Below, one piece after another: positions 1 through 8,816 of a stretch of DNA of 64,000 nt; within the stretch, counting starts at the first letter, position 1; the number at the start of each line of letters is the position of its first letter. Below the pieces are notes generated by a model that saw only the letters and a list, made by a program, of their open reading frames with translations, did no database searches and was not told the DNA's origin. The DNA comes from JAXHUM01 sp034189325 (GTDB lineage Bacteria > Desulfobacterota > DSM-4660 > Desulfatiglandales > Desulfatiglandaceae). Location of the stretch: assembly GCA_034189325.1 (NCBI GenBank), contig JAXHUM010000007.1, positions 1 through 64,000 of the forward strand, read 5' to 3'. The translations under genes and the position numbers were made by a program.

Positions 1-2071
1 CCTCTTCGATGACCCGGCTCTCGACGCCCCTCTTTTGCGCACCTTCAACAAAGCGGGCATAAAAATCTCTGAGCTTTTTTTCCCTATTCTTCTTACACAC
101 CACTTTTCTTAAGGTGTCAGCCTCTCCCGGATCAAATCCTGCCAGGTATATGGCGGCCTGGCTGAGTTGCTCCTGAAAGACCATCACCCCCAGGGTCTCC
201 TCAAGGACCGGCCCTAAAAGCAGGTGGGGCGGCTCCCATGGGTCCCCTTGAAGCCTTGATAGCCAGGTATGTATACTCTCGTTTGCAGCAGGTCTGATAA
301 TGGAGGTGATCACGACATTGAGATGGAAGTGGTCCATCTTTTGATAGTCCTCAAATGAGAAGAGAGATCCGACCTTGGTCAGGACCTGTCTTGTGGCCGG
401 GCTCTCAAAATAAAAAACACCCATGGTCCGGCCCTCATAAAAGATCCGCATTGTCCGCATATCATCGATAGGATTGAGCCGGGCATAATCAATCCGCCTG
501 TTATAATTTTTCTCGACCAGATCGAGTGCATCGCGAATAACCGCCAAACTACGGTTTCCCAGGATATCGATTTTGACCAGTCCTCCATCCTCTACCGAGT
601 CCTTTTCCCACTGGAGCACCTGGAGTCCCTTTTGCGAAATCTCCACAGGGCAGTAGCGCCGTATCTCGTCAGGGACAACAACAAGACCGCCGCAGTGGGT
701 GGAGAGGTGGTTAAAATGATCTTCCAGTCTTGACGCTATATGCAAAATGTCCGTCCAGGGTTTTTTAAACTCAATCCCCCGCATCTTCGGGTGAGTGGCA
801 AGCTTGTCCCCGATTGCCCTCAGATGCCATCCGAATCCTATCTTGTCGGTGACCTGGCCGATCTCCCGGTCGGTCAGACCAAGGACTTTTGCCACCTCGC
901 GGATGGCTGATCTCGCTCCGAAGGTGTTATGGTTGGCCACCATGGCGGCCCTACGGTTTCCATACCTGGCAAAGACGTAATCGATCACCCTGTCCCGCTC
1001 ATCCCAGGCAAAATCCACGTCGATATCCGGTGGGTCCATCCGGCCGGGGTTTAAAAAACGCTCAAAAAAGAGGTTGTGTCGAATAGGGTCTACATGGGTG
1101 ATTCCCAGGGCATAAGAAACAATGGACGCCGCAGCGCTGCCCCGGCCGCATGATCGCCGGGCCTTCTTCGTAATATCGGCTACCACCAGAAAATAATGGG
1201 CAAAGTTCTTTTCCCGGATAATACGCATCTCATGGGCCACCCTCTCTTTCACAGGCGCGGTGATGCGTCCATATCGTTCCCTGCATCCCTTTAACGTGGC
1301 CTTATAAAGATGGTCAAAGGCCTCGTCGTCATCGAGATTGTCAAAACAGGGAAAGATGATCCGGTCGAGGTCCCAATCCGCAAGGCAGGCCTCGGCTATT
1401 TTGAGGGTATTGGCGATGGCTGCCGGCGCATGGGGAAACTGGTCGATCATGGCCTGGGAAGAGTTAAGGAGGTTGTGCTCCCGACAGGTATCGTCTGATG
1501 AGAGCCGGGAGAGCTTGCTGTTCAAGGCCACGGCCCTCAAGACCAGATGGAGTGGGAACTGGTCCTTTTTGATAAGATAGACGCGATTGGTGGCAACAGG
1601 GGGGATACCTGTTTTTCGGGAAAAGGCATAGCAAGCGGCCATTTGGTAGCCGGGAGACATCTCCACATACAGATCTTTTACGCCTTCCCCTTTGAGGGAC
1701 TTTAAAAGCAGGAGATCATCCGATAAAACAATCAGCCCTTGCCGCCGCTCTTTAAGTGTGTCAATGAGGTCAAAATCTTTGTGACAGTGCCGTGCGGAGA
1801 TGATCTGGGAGAGATTTTCATACCCCTTTCGGCTTTTGACAAGCAGGACGGCACGACGGGGCCCACATACGATTTCACTGCCCACAATCGGTTCAATACC
1901 CATGTCCCTGGCCGTCTGGATAAAAAAGATCAGCCCATACAGCCCGTTGGTATCGGTAAGGGCCAATTGTTTTAGGCCCATCTCTTTTGCGGCTCCACAG
2001 AGTTCCTCAATGGTCGGGATACCCCAGCCCTTGGAGTAATGGGAATGGACGTTGAGATGGACAAAATTCAT
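1..2071 (-). CDS. dnaE2: DNA polymerase III alpha-type subunit, probably error-prone DnaE2/ImuC (3' part cut by window edge)
   Basis: C-family DNA polymerase. About 690 N-terminal codons are present and the reading frame runs open off the left edge. The translation begins MNFVHLNVHSHYS, the usual PHP-domain start. The active-site motif PDIDVDF is encoded at about 1011-1031, and motifs such as GVMVFQEQLSQAA near the edge are classic DnaE. The catalytic aspartates in this part are intact. The DnaE2 assignment rests on the neighbours: lexA and a catalytically dead Y-family polymerase lie directly upstream on the same strand, as in lexA/imuB/dnaE2 mutagenesis cassettes. The replicative DnaE is the alternative, because the C-terminal regions that would separate the two lie outside the window. 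An in-frame ATG at 2101 (MFFDKVQ...) is a possible earlier start. Neither start has a strong ribosome site. Confidence 0.85.
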   Translation of the reverse strand, partial: MNFVHLNVHSHYSKGWGIPTIEELCGAAKEMGLKQLALTDTNGLYGLIFFIQTARDMGIEPIVGSEIVCGPRRAVLLVKSRKGYENLSQIISARHCHKDFDLIDTLKERRQGLIVLSDDLLLLKSLKGEGVKDLYVEMSPGYQMAACYAFSRKTGIPPVATNRVYLIKKDQFPLHLVLRAVALNSKLSRLSSDDTCREHNLLNSSQAMIDQFPHAPAAIANTLKIAEACLADWDLDRIIFPCFDNLDDDEAFDHLYKATLKGCRERYGRITAPVKERVAHEMRIIREKNFAHYFLVVADITKKARRSCGRGSAAASIVSYALGITHVDPIRHNLFFERFLNPGRMDPPDIDVDFAWDERDRVIDYVFARYGNRRAAMVANHNTFGARSAIREVAKVLGLTDREIGQVTDKIGFGWHLRAIGDKLATHPKMRGIEFKKPWTDILHIASRLEDHFNHLSTHCGGLVVVPDEIRRYCPVEISQKGLQVLQWEKDSVEDGGLVKIDILGNRSLAVIRDALDLVEKNYNRRIDYARLNPIDDMRTMRIFYEGRTMGVFYFESPATRQVLTKVGSLFSFEDYQKMDHFHLNVVITSIIRPAANESIHTWLSRLQGDPWEPPHLLLGPVLEETLGVMVFQEQLSQAAIYLAGFDPGEADTLRKVVCKKNREKKLRDFYARFVEGAQKRGVESRVIEE

Positions 2072-2142
2072 GGCGTTATTTTGTACCTTATCGAAAAACA
2101 TCAAAGCGGGAAGAAATTGACTTCCCCGATATAGAGACCGAT

Positions 2143-2306
2143 ATAGAGCTGGGGGGTCTCATAAAAGGCTCTATAAACCTTGCCGGGAATGTGGGCGAAT
2201 AGCTAGGGCCTGGCAAGCTTGAAAATAACAAGAACTATTCGCCCACTGCCAAGTGTATTGCGTATTCGCTTTGATAGAGCGCCTTTATGAGACCCCCCAG
2301 CTCTAT
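2143..2306. repeat. Long imperfect palindrome between imuB-like gene and dnaE2
   Basis: The arm at 2143-2169 is an inverted copy of 2281-2306, with 26 bases matching and one extra A (core AGCTGGGGGGTCTCATAAA). Inside it a second perfect 12-base inverted pair, GTGGGCGAATAG, lies at 2191-2202 against 2235-2246. Together they could fold into a hairpin of about 164 bases or a cruciform. It fills most of the 284-base gap between the two polymerase genes. It could be a miniature inverted-repeat element, or a transcript structure that controls dnaE2. No transposase or clear target duplication is visible. Confidence 0.75.
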
Positions 2307-2354
2307 CCATGGTTTTCGAGAAACGACAAAATCGGTGAGGGCTGGATTGCCATA

Positions 2355-3524
2355 TCAGGCCGCCCTCCCGTACCGGATAGCTCCCTCTCCATAGCGTTCC
2401 CTGATCCGATCCAATGCCTTGATCATCATCGTCCTTCTCTCCTGATCGGGCTCCAAGGTATGGAAGAGCGATAGCTGAGAGGTCTCACATGAAAAGTCTT
2501 GAAACCAGACCCGCATAAACCGGACCCCGGTCCTGCGGGTACAGATCTTTAAAAAAAGATCTTTTATAGGCATCAACAGATCAACATCCCAGAGGCTGCG
2601 GCAGGAGAGTTTGATCTGACGGCTGGTCTCCACCTGGTCCGCATATCTGACCAGAAGGCCTGCCTTTCCCGGCCTAAGCGACGTGCTCCGGAGCCGGTAG
2701 GAACACCTCTCGACCATGCTGCCGAGGAGAGCCGAAAGTTTCCGGTCGTCATTGCTATCGTGCGGGAGGATGAGTTCCTCACTCACCATAGGCCCGGAGG
2801 CGTGGGAGGGATAAACCGGGGTCGGGTCAATGCCCAAGGCCCTCTGCTGAATAACCCATGCCTCCCGGCCGAAGAGAAGCCTGAGATGGCCTATGTCCAG
2901 GGCGGCAAGGTCTCTGACCCGAAGAATATTCAATTCTTCCAAAAGGATCTTTTGGCGCGAACGGCCTATGCCGGGCACCATCCTCACTCTCAAAGGGGCC
3001 ATAAACGATGCCTCCCGGCCATGGGCAATGTCGAGTATATTGTCCGAGGAGATGATTTGAGAAGCAATGCTGGAGACCATCTTGTTGCCTGCCACGCCTA
3101 CCACCCCTGATAGACGGAATCGATCTCGAATCTCTCTTCTGAGACGATATCCCGTGTCTTTGGCCCTTCCCCACAGGCGGCTGGTCCCTGTGACATCCAG
3201 GTAGAGATGTCCCGGACGGAAGGGCTCCCATAAAGGCGTGTATCCGGCTGCCACCTCACCTATGGCCTGGGAGGCCTTTTGTACAAGCACAGGATCAGGA
3301 GGCACAACCGTCAGGCCCGGACAGAATCTCATGGCCCTTGAAACAGGCATACCCTTGAAAATCCCCTCTTTTCGGGCCTCCTGGGATACGGATATGATAA
3401 TGGACCGGGTTGATTGAGGGGGGGCCACAGCCACAGGCCGGGACCTGAGACCGGATTGAGAGACCCGGGCCACGGCAATTGAAAAAGCGGGGATATGAAG
3501 ATGAATGATATGACGGTCCAACAC
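2355..3524 (-). CDS. imuB: Catalytically inactive Y-family DNA polymerase, ImuB-like
   Basis: A protein of 389 residues with the overall layout of DinB/UmuC Y-family polymerases, but with the metal-binding residues lost. The first motif, LDMDAF in active enzymes, reads LHIPAF at residues 9-14, so both aspartates are replaced (H10, P12). The second motif, SIDEAFLD, reads RPGHLYLD at 103-110, so the catalytic Asp-Glu pair is Gly105-His106. The intact dinB at 47749-48918 in this same window has D10, D12, D104 and E105 at the equivalent places. Loss of these residues is the hallmark of ImuB, the non-catalytic adaptor that brings DnaE2 to the beta clamp in SOS mutagenesis. Start is GTG with GGAG five bases upstream. 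It sits between lexA and dnaE2, all on the minus strand. No imuA-like RecA/SulA gene lies between lexA and this gene. Confidence 0.85.
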   Translation of the reverse strand: MLDRHIIHLHIPAFSIAVARVSQSGLRSRPVAVAPPQSTRSIIISVSQEARKEGIFKGMPVSRAMRFCPGLTVVPPDPVLVQKASQAIGEVAAGYTPLWEPFRPGHLYLDVTGTSRLWGRAKDTGYRLRREIRDRFRLSGVVGVAGNKMVSSIASQIISSDNILDIAHGREASFMAPLRVRMVPGIGRSRQKILLEELNILRVRDLAALDIGHLRLLFGREAWVIQQRALGIDPTPVYPSHASGPMVSEELILPHDSNDDRKLSALLGSMVERCSYRLRSTSLRPGKAGLLVRYADQVETSRQIKLSCRSLWDVDLLMPIKDLFLKICTRRTGVRFMRVWFQDFSCETSQLSLFHTLEPDQERRTMMIKALDRIRERYGEGAIRYGRAA

Positions 3525-3613
3525 AATCGCTCCGAGCGTTGTCGCTCAAAAAGAGGGATAGGGTATAGAGACAAGGAGTCAGGGAGCAACCAACCCCCCT
3601 CTTCTGATATCTT

Positions 3614-4219
3614 TTATTTATAATACCTCATAACGCCGACCACCTTTCCCTCGATCCGGAGGTCTCCCTCATGGACCCGGATCGGTTCCATGCCGGCATG
3701 GGAAGGCCTGAGTTCCACGACATCTTTTCTTTTATAGTACTTTTTCACGGTGGCCTCATGATTGATAAGGGCCACGACGGTCTCACCATTTTCCGCTGTG
3801 GGCTGTTTCCGGACCACGACAAAGTCCCCGCTCAGTATCCCATCCTCTTCCATGGAGTTACCTTTTACCTGGAGCACAAAATGATCGCCGCTTCCTATCA
3901 TAGATAGAGGAACCTCTATGGCGCTTGCGTTTTCTATGGCCTCAATCGGCCTCCCCGCCGCCACCTCCCCCAGGAGAGGAAGCTCAAATCGGGTGGTTTC
4001 CACCGGGTTCACCACCTCGATAGATCGCTTCTGATTTTTTTTCCCAGGAAGACGAATATACCCCTTTCGCTCCAGTATCTTGAGATAGGTCGTCACCGTG
4101 TTATAAGAGGCAAATCCGAAATGAGAACATATTTCGTCGAAACTGGGAGACATTCCCCATTGATTTATGTACCGGGAGAGATACGCCAGGAAATCCTTTT
4201 GCTTGTCTGTCAACTTCAT
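3614..4219 (-). CDS. lexA: LexA SOS repressor and self-cleaving peptidase
   Basis: 201 residues, the normal length. An N-terminal winged helix-turn-helix (about 1-65) precedes an S24 peptidase-like domain. The self-cleavage bond is Ala88-Gly89 in EVAAGRP. The catalytic serine is Ser122 in GNSMEEDGI and the general-base lysine is Lys159 in EATVKKYY. LexA represses SOS genes and cleaves itself when RecA filaments form on damaged DNA. The imuB-like and dnaE2-like genes follow 89 bases downstream on the same strand, so lexA probably heads the cassette and autoregulates it. A candidate operator overlaps the promoter upstream. Confidence 0.97.
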   Translation of the reverse strand: MKLTDKQKDFLAYLSRYINQWGMSPSFDEICSHFGFASYNTVTTYLKILERKGYIRLPGKKNQKRSIEVVNPVETTRFELPLLGEVAAGRPIEAIENASAIEVPLSMIGSGDHFVLQVKGNSMEEDGILSGDFVVVRKQPTAENGETVVALINHEATVKKYYKRKDVVELRPSHAGMEPIRVHEGDLRIEGKVVGVMRYYK

Positions 4220-4286
4220 GCCGGTCTCCTACCCTAAGAATTTTGTGAAAAATCTATCTGTATCGCTTCCGTAGGAAGCAGATCGT

Positions 4287-4324
4287 TACAATAGACAAAT
4301 ACTGTAAATTTTACTGAAAGTCAA
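4287..4324 (-). promoter_or_regulatory. lexA promoter with candidate LexA operator
   Basis: On the minus strand TTGACT (4319-4324) is followed after 17 bases by TATTTG (4296-4301), a plausible sigma-70 promoter about 75 bases upstream of lexA. A 20-base inverted repeat of the form TACA-N-TA-N6-TA-N-TGTA at 4287-4306 overlaps the -10. That is where a self-repressor would bind. Calling it a LexA box is inference: only one copy was found, and no identical copy is seen ahead of the other genes here. Confidence 0.5.
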
Positions 4325-4395
4325 GGAAAACTGCCATGCGTGTAGAAAGGAGAAAAAAGAGGGGTGGCGACGAACCATTGACAAGATGCCCGTTA

Positions 4396-5151
4396 CTATT
4401 TTTTCTCGTCGAGGCTCTTGAGCTCCTGTTGTCGAGCATACCAATCCACCTGACGGCACATGCCTCTGATGATCCTCACCTCCCTGGCCCTCAAGGGCAA
4501 TCGGGAGAGGAAGCGCCGAATGTTGAGCATCCAGTGCTCAGGGTTCTGCAAGTCAATAAACCCGATCTTCATGAGCACCTCCTTGAGGTGGTCGTACATC
4601 CCCTCCAGCTCAAAGCTGTTTGCCAGACGGGGCATAGACGTGGGTTCGATTTCTTCAGCAACAAGAAAGATCTCATAACAGACGATCATGACCGCCTGCG
4701 CCAGATTAAGAGAGGAAAAACCGGCCGTGGGAATCTTCGCTATTGTGTGGCAGTAGCAAAGGTCCTCGTTTGAAAGGCCGCAGTCTTCCGGTCCGAAAAG
4801 GATTGCCACATGATTGGCCGGAGATATCCTCAGGAGATCGTGGGCCAGGCGACGGGGCCGGGTCATGGCGGGACGGAGGGAACCTGTGCGGGCCGTACAT
4901 CCTATAATATAATGATAAGGACCCAGGGCCTCTCCCAAGTCCTGATGGACCTCGATGTTTTCCAACACCTTCACCGAGTCACCAGTGGCTGTCCTCCGGA
5001 CTCGGGAAAGATCGTAGTTTTTGGGCTCAACAAGGACAAGGCGGCCAAAACCCATATTGCTCATAGCCCTTGCCGCTGAACCGATATTTTCGGGGATCTG
5101 GGGCCTTACCAGCACAATTGCGATATGATCGAGATCGACTCTAGATGTCAT
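4396..5151 (-). CDS. trmJ: TrmJ-type tRNA 2'-O-methyltransferase (SPOUT family)
   Basis: 251 residues from the chosen ATG. SPOUT methyltransferase of the TrmH/TrmJ group, which 2'-O-methylates the tRNA anticodon loop at position 32. Seen in sequence: the N-terminal VRPQIPENIGSAARAM motif, LFGPEDCGLSNEDL (SAM-binding knot) and SSLNLAQAV. A C-terminal tail of about 80 residues with HWMLNIRRFLSR is typical of TrmJ rather than TrmL. The frame is open to 5229, but conserved sequence starts at 5151. That ATG overlaps the end of the small upstream gene by 11 bases, suggesting translational coupling. Confidence 0.88.
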   Translation of the reverse strand: MTSRVDLDHIAIVLVRPQIPENIGSAARAMSNMGFGRLVLVEPKNYDLSRVRRTATGDSVKVLENIEVHQDLGEALGPYHYIIGCTARTGSLRPAMTRPRRLAHDLLRISPANHVAILFGPEDCGLSNEDLCYCHTIAKIPTAGFSSLNLAQAVMIVCYEIFLVAEEIEPTSMPRLANSFELEGMYDHLKEVLMKIGFIDLQNPEHWMLNIRRFLSRLPLRAREVRIIRGMCRQVDWYARQQELKSLDEKK

Positions 5152-5365
5152 TTTGGAGAATGTCGATAATACTGGCCATGAGTTCATCACTATCAAAAGA
5201 GAAACTGACCGTCCCATTGTGGATATCAAAATCGGTCAGTCGGCATTCATAGTCGAGAGCGACCTCCTCGAGCACTTCTCTGAAGTGAATCACCTCCGGG
5301 TGGTCCAGGCTGTCGACCTCCTCTGAAAACATGTCCACTTCGATGCATCCCGACAATAGATCCAT
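5141..5365 (-). CDS. Small acidic hypothetical protein (74 aa)
   Basis: Not recognised. It is strongly acidic (many Asp/Glu), with no signal peptide or membrane segment, and contains FDIHNGTVSFSFDSDELM. It starts four bases after the MFS transporter stop and overlaps the trmJ start by 11 bases. This packing argues that it is a real gene in an MFS-hypothetical-trmJ operon. The sequence gives no functional clue. Confidence 0.6.
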   Translation of the reverse strand: MDLLSGCIEVDMFSEEVDSLDHPEVIHFREVLEEVALDYECRLTDFDIHNGTVSFSFDSDELMASIIDILQNDI

Positions 5366-5369
5366 TGCG

Positions 5370-6527
5370 TCAACTCTGCCTCAAATAAACAAAGGTTCCC
5401 ACGCCTGCAATAAGGGCCCCCAGAACGAATATCGTTTCAATGGAAAAGAGGTCAATGCACAATCCTGCCAGCAGGGGGCCTACAAGCATACCAAGACTAT
5501 GTCCCATGGCAAGGAGTCCCATAAGAGACCCCATGGCCTCTGTCCTCCGTCCCTCAATGACCCCCAAGGCCATAATAGCGGGAAATGACACGCCTCCGGC
5601 CAATCCCAAAAGGCCGTTGGCAAGGAAGAGCTCACCAAATGAAGAGGCTATCATCAGATACACAATGGAAAGCATAGCGAGAATGCCCCCTGATGTCACC
5701 AGGATTTTTTTGCTGAACCTGTCGGCAATATACCCCATTGGTGCCTGGAGGAGGCCACTTAACAAAACATTGATGGTGACGATCATGCCGATGGCCGTAC
5801 TGGAGAGTCCCAACATGGTACTGGCCATAAAAGGAATAAAGGTCCATGTGATGCCTGAGCAGGTCGTCAAACATGTCCGAAAGGCAAAGAGGGGGAACAC
5901 CTTTGGACTCATCAACAATTGCCGATACCCCAAGGGTTCCTTTCTGTCCTGTACCGCGCCCTTGCGAGGGATTGATTCTTTAGGAAGAAACAGGAGACAG
6001 AGGAGAAATCCAATGAGAGTCAGGGAACTCATGCTCAGGAAAGAGGCCTGAATACTAAACCAGTCCTTCAAGATTCCACCCAACAAGGGACCCACGCTCA
6101 GTCCGCCGTAAAGCGACATATTGAAAAGGCCCATGATCCGACCCTCTTTACCCATGGGCGTAAGGATCCCCACATAGGACTGGGCAACGGGAAAGATCAT
6201 GGCGGAGGCAAATCCCTGGCCCAGCCTGAGGAGGATAAGCACATTCACGTCCTTTAAGTAAACATAGAGAAGGGACAGAACAAAATAGAGAAAAAGCCCC
6301 GCACCTAGGAATCGCTTTCTCCCTCTGTGATCGGACAGCCTTCCGAAATAGGGGACGAACAGGCTACGGGTTAAGGAAAACGCGGCAAAGATCAGGCCTA
6401 TCTGAAAGGCCCCTGCGCCCAATTCATGGGCATAGACCGGGAGGAGAGGTGCGACCAGCCCTACCCCGACAGTTGCAACAAATACAGCAAAGAAAAGTGT
6501 AATGAATATCTTGAGGTTGAGCTTCAT
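5370..6527 (-). CDS. Major facilitator superfamily transporter
   Basis: 385 residues, about 12 hydrophobic segments and MFS signature loops, including FGRLSDHRGRKRFLG between helices 2 and 3 (the G-x-x-x-D-R/H-x-G-R/K-R/K motif). It is an inner-membrane secondary transporter of the multidrug/sugar-efflux type. The substrate cannot be read from sequence. It heads a minus-strand operon with the small acidic protein and trmJ, and is divergent from ilvE. Confidence 0.85.
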   Translation of the reverse strand: MKLNLKIFITLFFAVFVATVGVGLVAPLLPVYAHELGAGAFQIGLIFAAFSLTRSLFVPYFGRLSDHRGRKRFLGAGLFLYFVLSLLYVYLKDVNVLILLRLGQGFASAMIFPVAQSYVGILTPMGKEGRIMGLFNMSLYGGLSVGPLLGGILKDWFSIQASFLSMSSLTLIGFLLCLLFLPKESIPRKGAVQDRKEPLGYRQLLMSPKVFPLFAFRTCLTTCSGITWTFIPFMASTMLGLSSTAIGMIVTINVLLSGLLQAPMGYIADRFSKKILVTSGGILAMLSIVYLMIASSFGELFLANGLLGLAGGVSFPAIMALGVIEGRRTEAMGSLMGLLAMGHSLGMLVGPLLAGLCIDLFSIETIFVLGALIAGVGTFVYLRQS

Positions 6528-6679
6528 AGTCTCGGTTTCGAACGTCTCCTCTCACAATCATAGGTTTCCTCCCCCAAACAGGCAGGTTTTGAGAGGGTTT
6601 AGGGCCTGATGATAACCTGTTGTAATCATAGGCTGCTTGTGTTATGAAAAAAATCAGATCTCAAGGAAAGGAGAATATC

Positions 6680-7756
6680 ATGGAAATTGAAATCACTCAA
6701 GTTGATCCTGTCCACATGAAACCCAAACCATCCGATGAATCCCAACTCGGTTTTGGCGAGATATTCACGGATCACATGCTCTCGATGGACTATGAGGCAG
6801 GAAAGGGCTGGTTTAATCTCAGAATCACACCTTACGGAGATCTATCAATTGATCCCGCGGCCATGGCGATCCACTACGGCCAGGAAATCTTTGAAGGGCT
6901 CAAGGCCTATCGTGGAAAGGGCGGTGATATACACCTTTTCAGGGCGAGGGATAACTTCAAGAGGTTTAACAGGTCAGCCAAAAGGATGTGCATGCCTGAA
7001 ATGGATATTGACCACGTTATGGAAGGGATGAAAAAGCTTGTCCTCCTGGACAGGGAATGGATACCCAGGACCCAGGGGGCCTCCTTATATATAAGACCTA
7101 CGATGCTTGCTACGGAGCCCCATCTCGGGGTACGACCTGCGAGTAGCTACCTTTTTTATATCATCATAGGTCCTGTAGGGGCCTATTATAAAGAGGGCTT
7201 GAATCCTGTTAAGATATATGTGGAGGACTACTATGTCCGGGCAGCTGTGGGCGGCACCGGAGAGGTGAAAACAGCCGGCAATTACGCGGCCAGTCTACTG
7301 GCTGCAAAGGAGGCCAATGAAAAGGGATTTACCCAGGTCTTGTGGCTGGACGCGGCAGAGCGCAAATATGTCGAAGAAGTCGGCACAATGAACATGTTTT
7401 TTGTCATTGATGACGAGGTGATCACGGCGCCGCTTACAGGGAGCATCCTTCCAGGCATTACAAGAGATTCCGTCATGCAGATTGTGCAAGACTGGGGAAT
7501 GAAGATCTCTGAGAGGTCACTCGCCATCGATGAAGTTATCGACGCATCCAAAGCGGGCAGGCTCAAAGAGGCCTTTGGAACCGGTACGGCCGCCGTGATT
7601 TCACCTGTCGGTCAAATCACCTATAAAGGAGAAGACCATATAGTCGCCGGAGGGAAGATGGGAGAGTTGTCGCAGAGGCTCTATGACGAAATTGTGGCCG
7701 TTCAATACGGCGACAAGGAGGATCCTCACGGATGGGTGGAAAAGATCGGTTCATGA
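6680..7756 (+). CDS. ilvE: Branched-chain amino acid aminotransferase
   Basis: About 358 residues, the normal size of class IV PLP aminotransferases of the long BCAT type. It interconverts Val/Leu/Ile and their 2-oxo acids with 2-oxoglutarate. Seen: GQEIFEGLKAYRG, SLYIRPTMLATEP, the PLP lysine in GEVKTAGNYAAS (about residue 196) and EEVGTMNMFFV. The frame is open from 6644, but the ATG at 6680 is preceded by GGAG and is preferred. mtnA follows 28 bases downstream on the same strand. Confidence 0.93.
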   Translation: MEIEITQVDPVHMKPKPSDESQLGFGEIFTDHMLSMDYEAGKGWFNLRITPYGDLSIDPAAMAIHYGQEIFEGLKAYRGKGGDIHLFRARDNFKRFNRSAKRMCMPEMDIDHVMEGMKKLVLLDREWIPRTQGASLYIRPTMLATEPHLGVRPASSYLFYIIIGPVGAYYKEGLNPVKIYVEDYYVRAAVGGTGEVKTAGNYAASLLAAKEANEKGFTQVLWLDAAERKYVEEVGTMNMFFVIDDEVITAPLTGSILPGITRDSVMQIVQDWGMKISERSLAIDEVIDASKAGRLKEAFGTGTAAVISPVGQITYKGEDHIVAGGKMGELSQRLYDEIVAVQYGDKEDPHGWVEKIGS

Positions 7757-7784
7757 AGCACGCCCATGGAAAAGAGGTCGTCAC

Positions 7785-8816
7785 ATGATACCCACGATTG
7801 AATGGCACAACAGGCAGGTAAGAATGATTGACCAGCGAAAACTACCTGCCACGATTGAATGGTATGTCTGCAGGGGATACAGGGATGTGATCAAGGCGAT
7901 AGAAAAGATGGTCATACGGGGCGCTCCGGCCATCGGCGTTGCAGCCGCCATGGGTCTCGCATCCGGGGCATTGTCCATTCGGGCAAAATCGTACGCCCTG
8001 TTTGCCAGGCAATTCCAAGAGATGTGTGAGGAGATGTTTCAGGCCCGTCCCACGGCGGTAAACCTCAGATGGGCCATTGAAAGAATGAGCCGCGTAGCAG
8101 CGGATATGAAAGACCACGCCGTAGAGGAGATCAAACAAAGGCTCTTTGAGGAATCAAATCAAATTCTTGCCGAAGACATTGAAACAAACCGAGCCATCGG
8201 CCGCTATGGACAAACGATTGTTCCAAAAGGTGCCACCATACTCACCCACTGCAATGCCGGATCACTGGCTACAGGCGGTTATGGGACGGCCCTTGGCGTG
8301 ATCAGGGCCGCCCATGAGATGGGGAAAGAAATCGAAGTCATTGCCGATGAGACCAGGCCCTGGTTGCAGGGGCTCAGGTTGACGGCCTTTGAGCTGATGG
8401 AGGAGGGGATTCCCGTGTCGGTGATCGCAGACAGCGGGGCCGGCTTTCTCATGCAACAAAAAAAGATCGATCTTGTGATCACAGGGGCGGACCGGATCGC
8501 CTCCAACGGCGATGTCGCCAATAAAATAGGGACCTACCAGGTCGCTGTCCTGGCAAAGGAGAACCATATCCCCTTTTATGTCGCAGCCCCTGTCTCGACC
8601 ATTGACAGGCGTATAAAAAGCGGCGACCTCATTCCGGTGGAAGAAAGAGATCCTGATGAGATCATCCGGTTCGGCAAAAAGAGAATAGGCCCTCCCAATG
8701 TCCGGGCCTATAACCCCGCCTTTGACATTACCCCTGCCAAATATGTCACCGCCATCCTCACCGAGAAAGGTATCGTCCGACCTCCCTTTAACAAAGGCAT
8801 CAAGGATCTACCTTAG
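7785..8816 (+). CDS. mtnA: S-methyl-5-thioribose-1-phosphate isomerase
   Basis: About 343 residues. It isomerises methylthioribose-1-phosphate to methylthioribulose-1-phosphate in methionine salvage. The eIF2B-like fold is evident from VIRGAPAIGVAAAMG and THCNAGSLATGGYGTA (catalytic Cys near residue 156). TGADRIASNGDVANKIGT holds the catalytic Asp near residue 235. The ATG at 7785 follows AGAGG. The reading frame extends further upstream, overlapping ilvE, but without family similarity. No other salvage genes are adjacent, so it may act alone or in a shunt. The 3' end overlaps the convergent tilS by 17 bases. Confidence 0.95.
   Translation: MIPTIEWHNRQVRMIDQRKLPATIEWYVCRGYRDVIKAIEKMVIRGAPAIGVAAAMGLASGALSIRAKSYALFARQFQEMCEEMFQARPTAVNLRWAIERMSRVAADMKDHAVEEIKQRLFEESNQILAEDIETNRAIGRYGQTIVPKGATILTHCNAGSLATGGYGTALGVIRAAHEMGKEIEVIADETRPWLQGLRLTAFELMEEGIPVSVIADSGAGFLMQQKKIDLVITGADRIASNGDVANKIGTYQVAVLAKENHIPFYVAAPVSTIDRRIKSGDLIPVEERDPDEIIRFGKKRIGPPNVRAYNPAFDITPAKYVTAILTEKGIVRPPFNKGIKDLP

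Noticed and set aside
2143..2306. Palindrome considered as an integron attC site
   Set aside because: The RYYYAAC/GTTRRRY core sites are absent and no integrase is present.
5440..6051. Plus-strand open frame of 203 codons inside the MFS gene
   Set aside because: Antisense shadow of a membrane-protein gene; composition follows the opposite strand.
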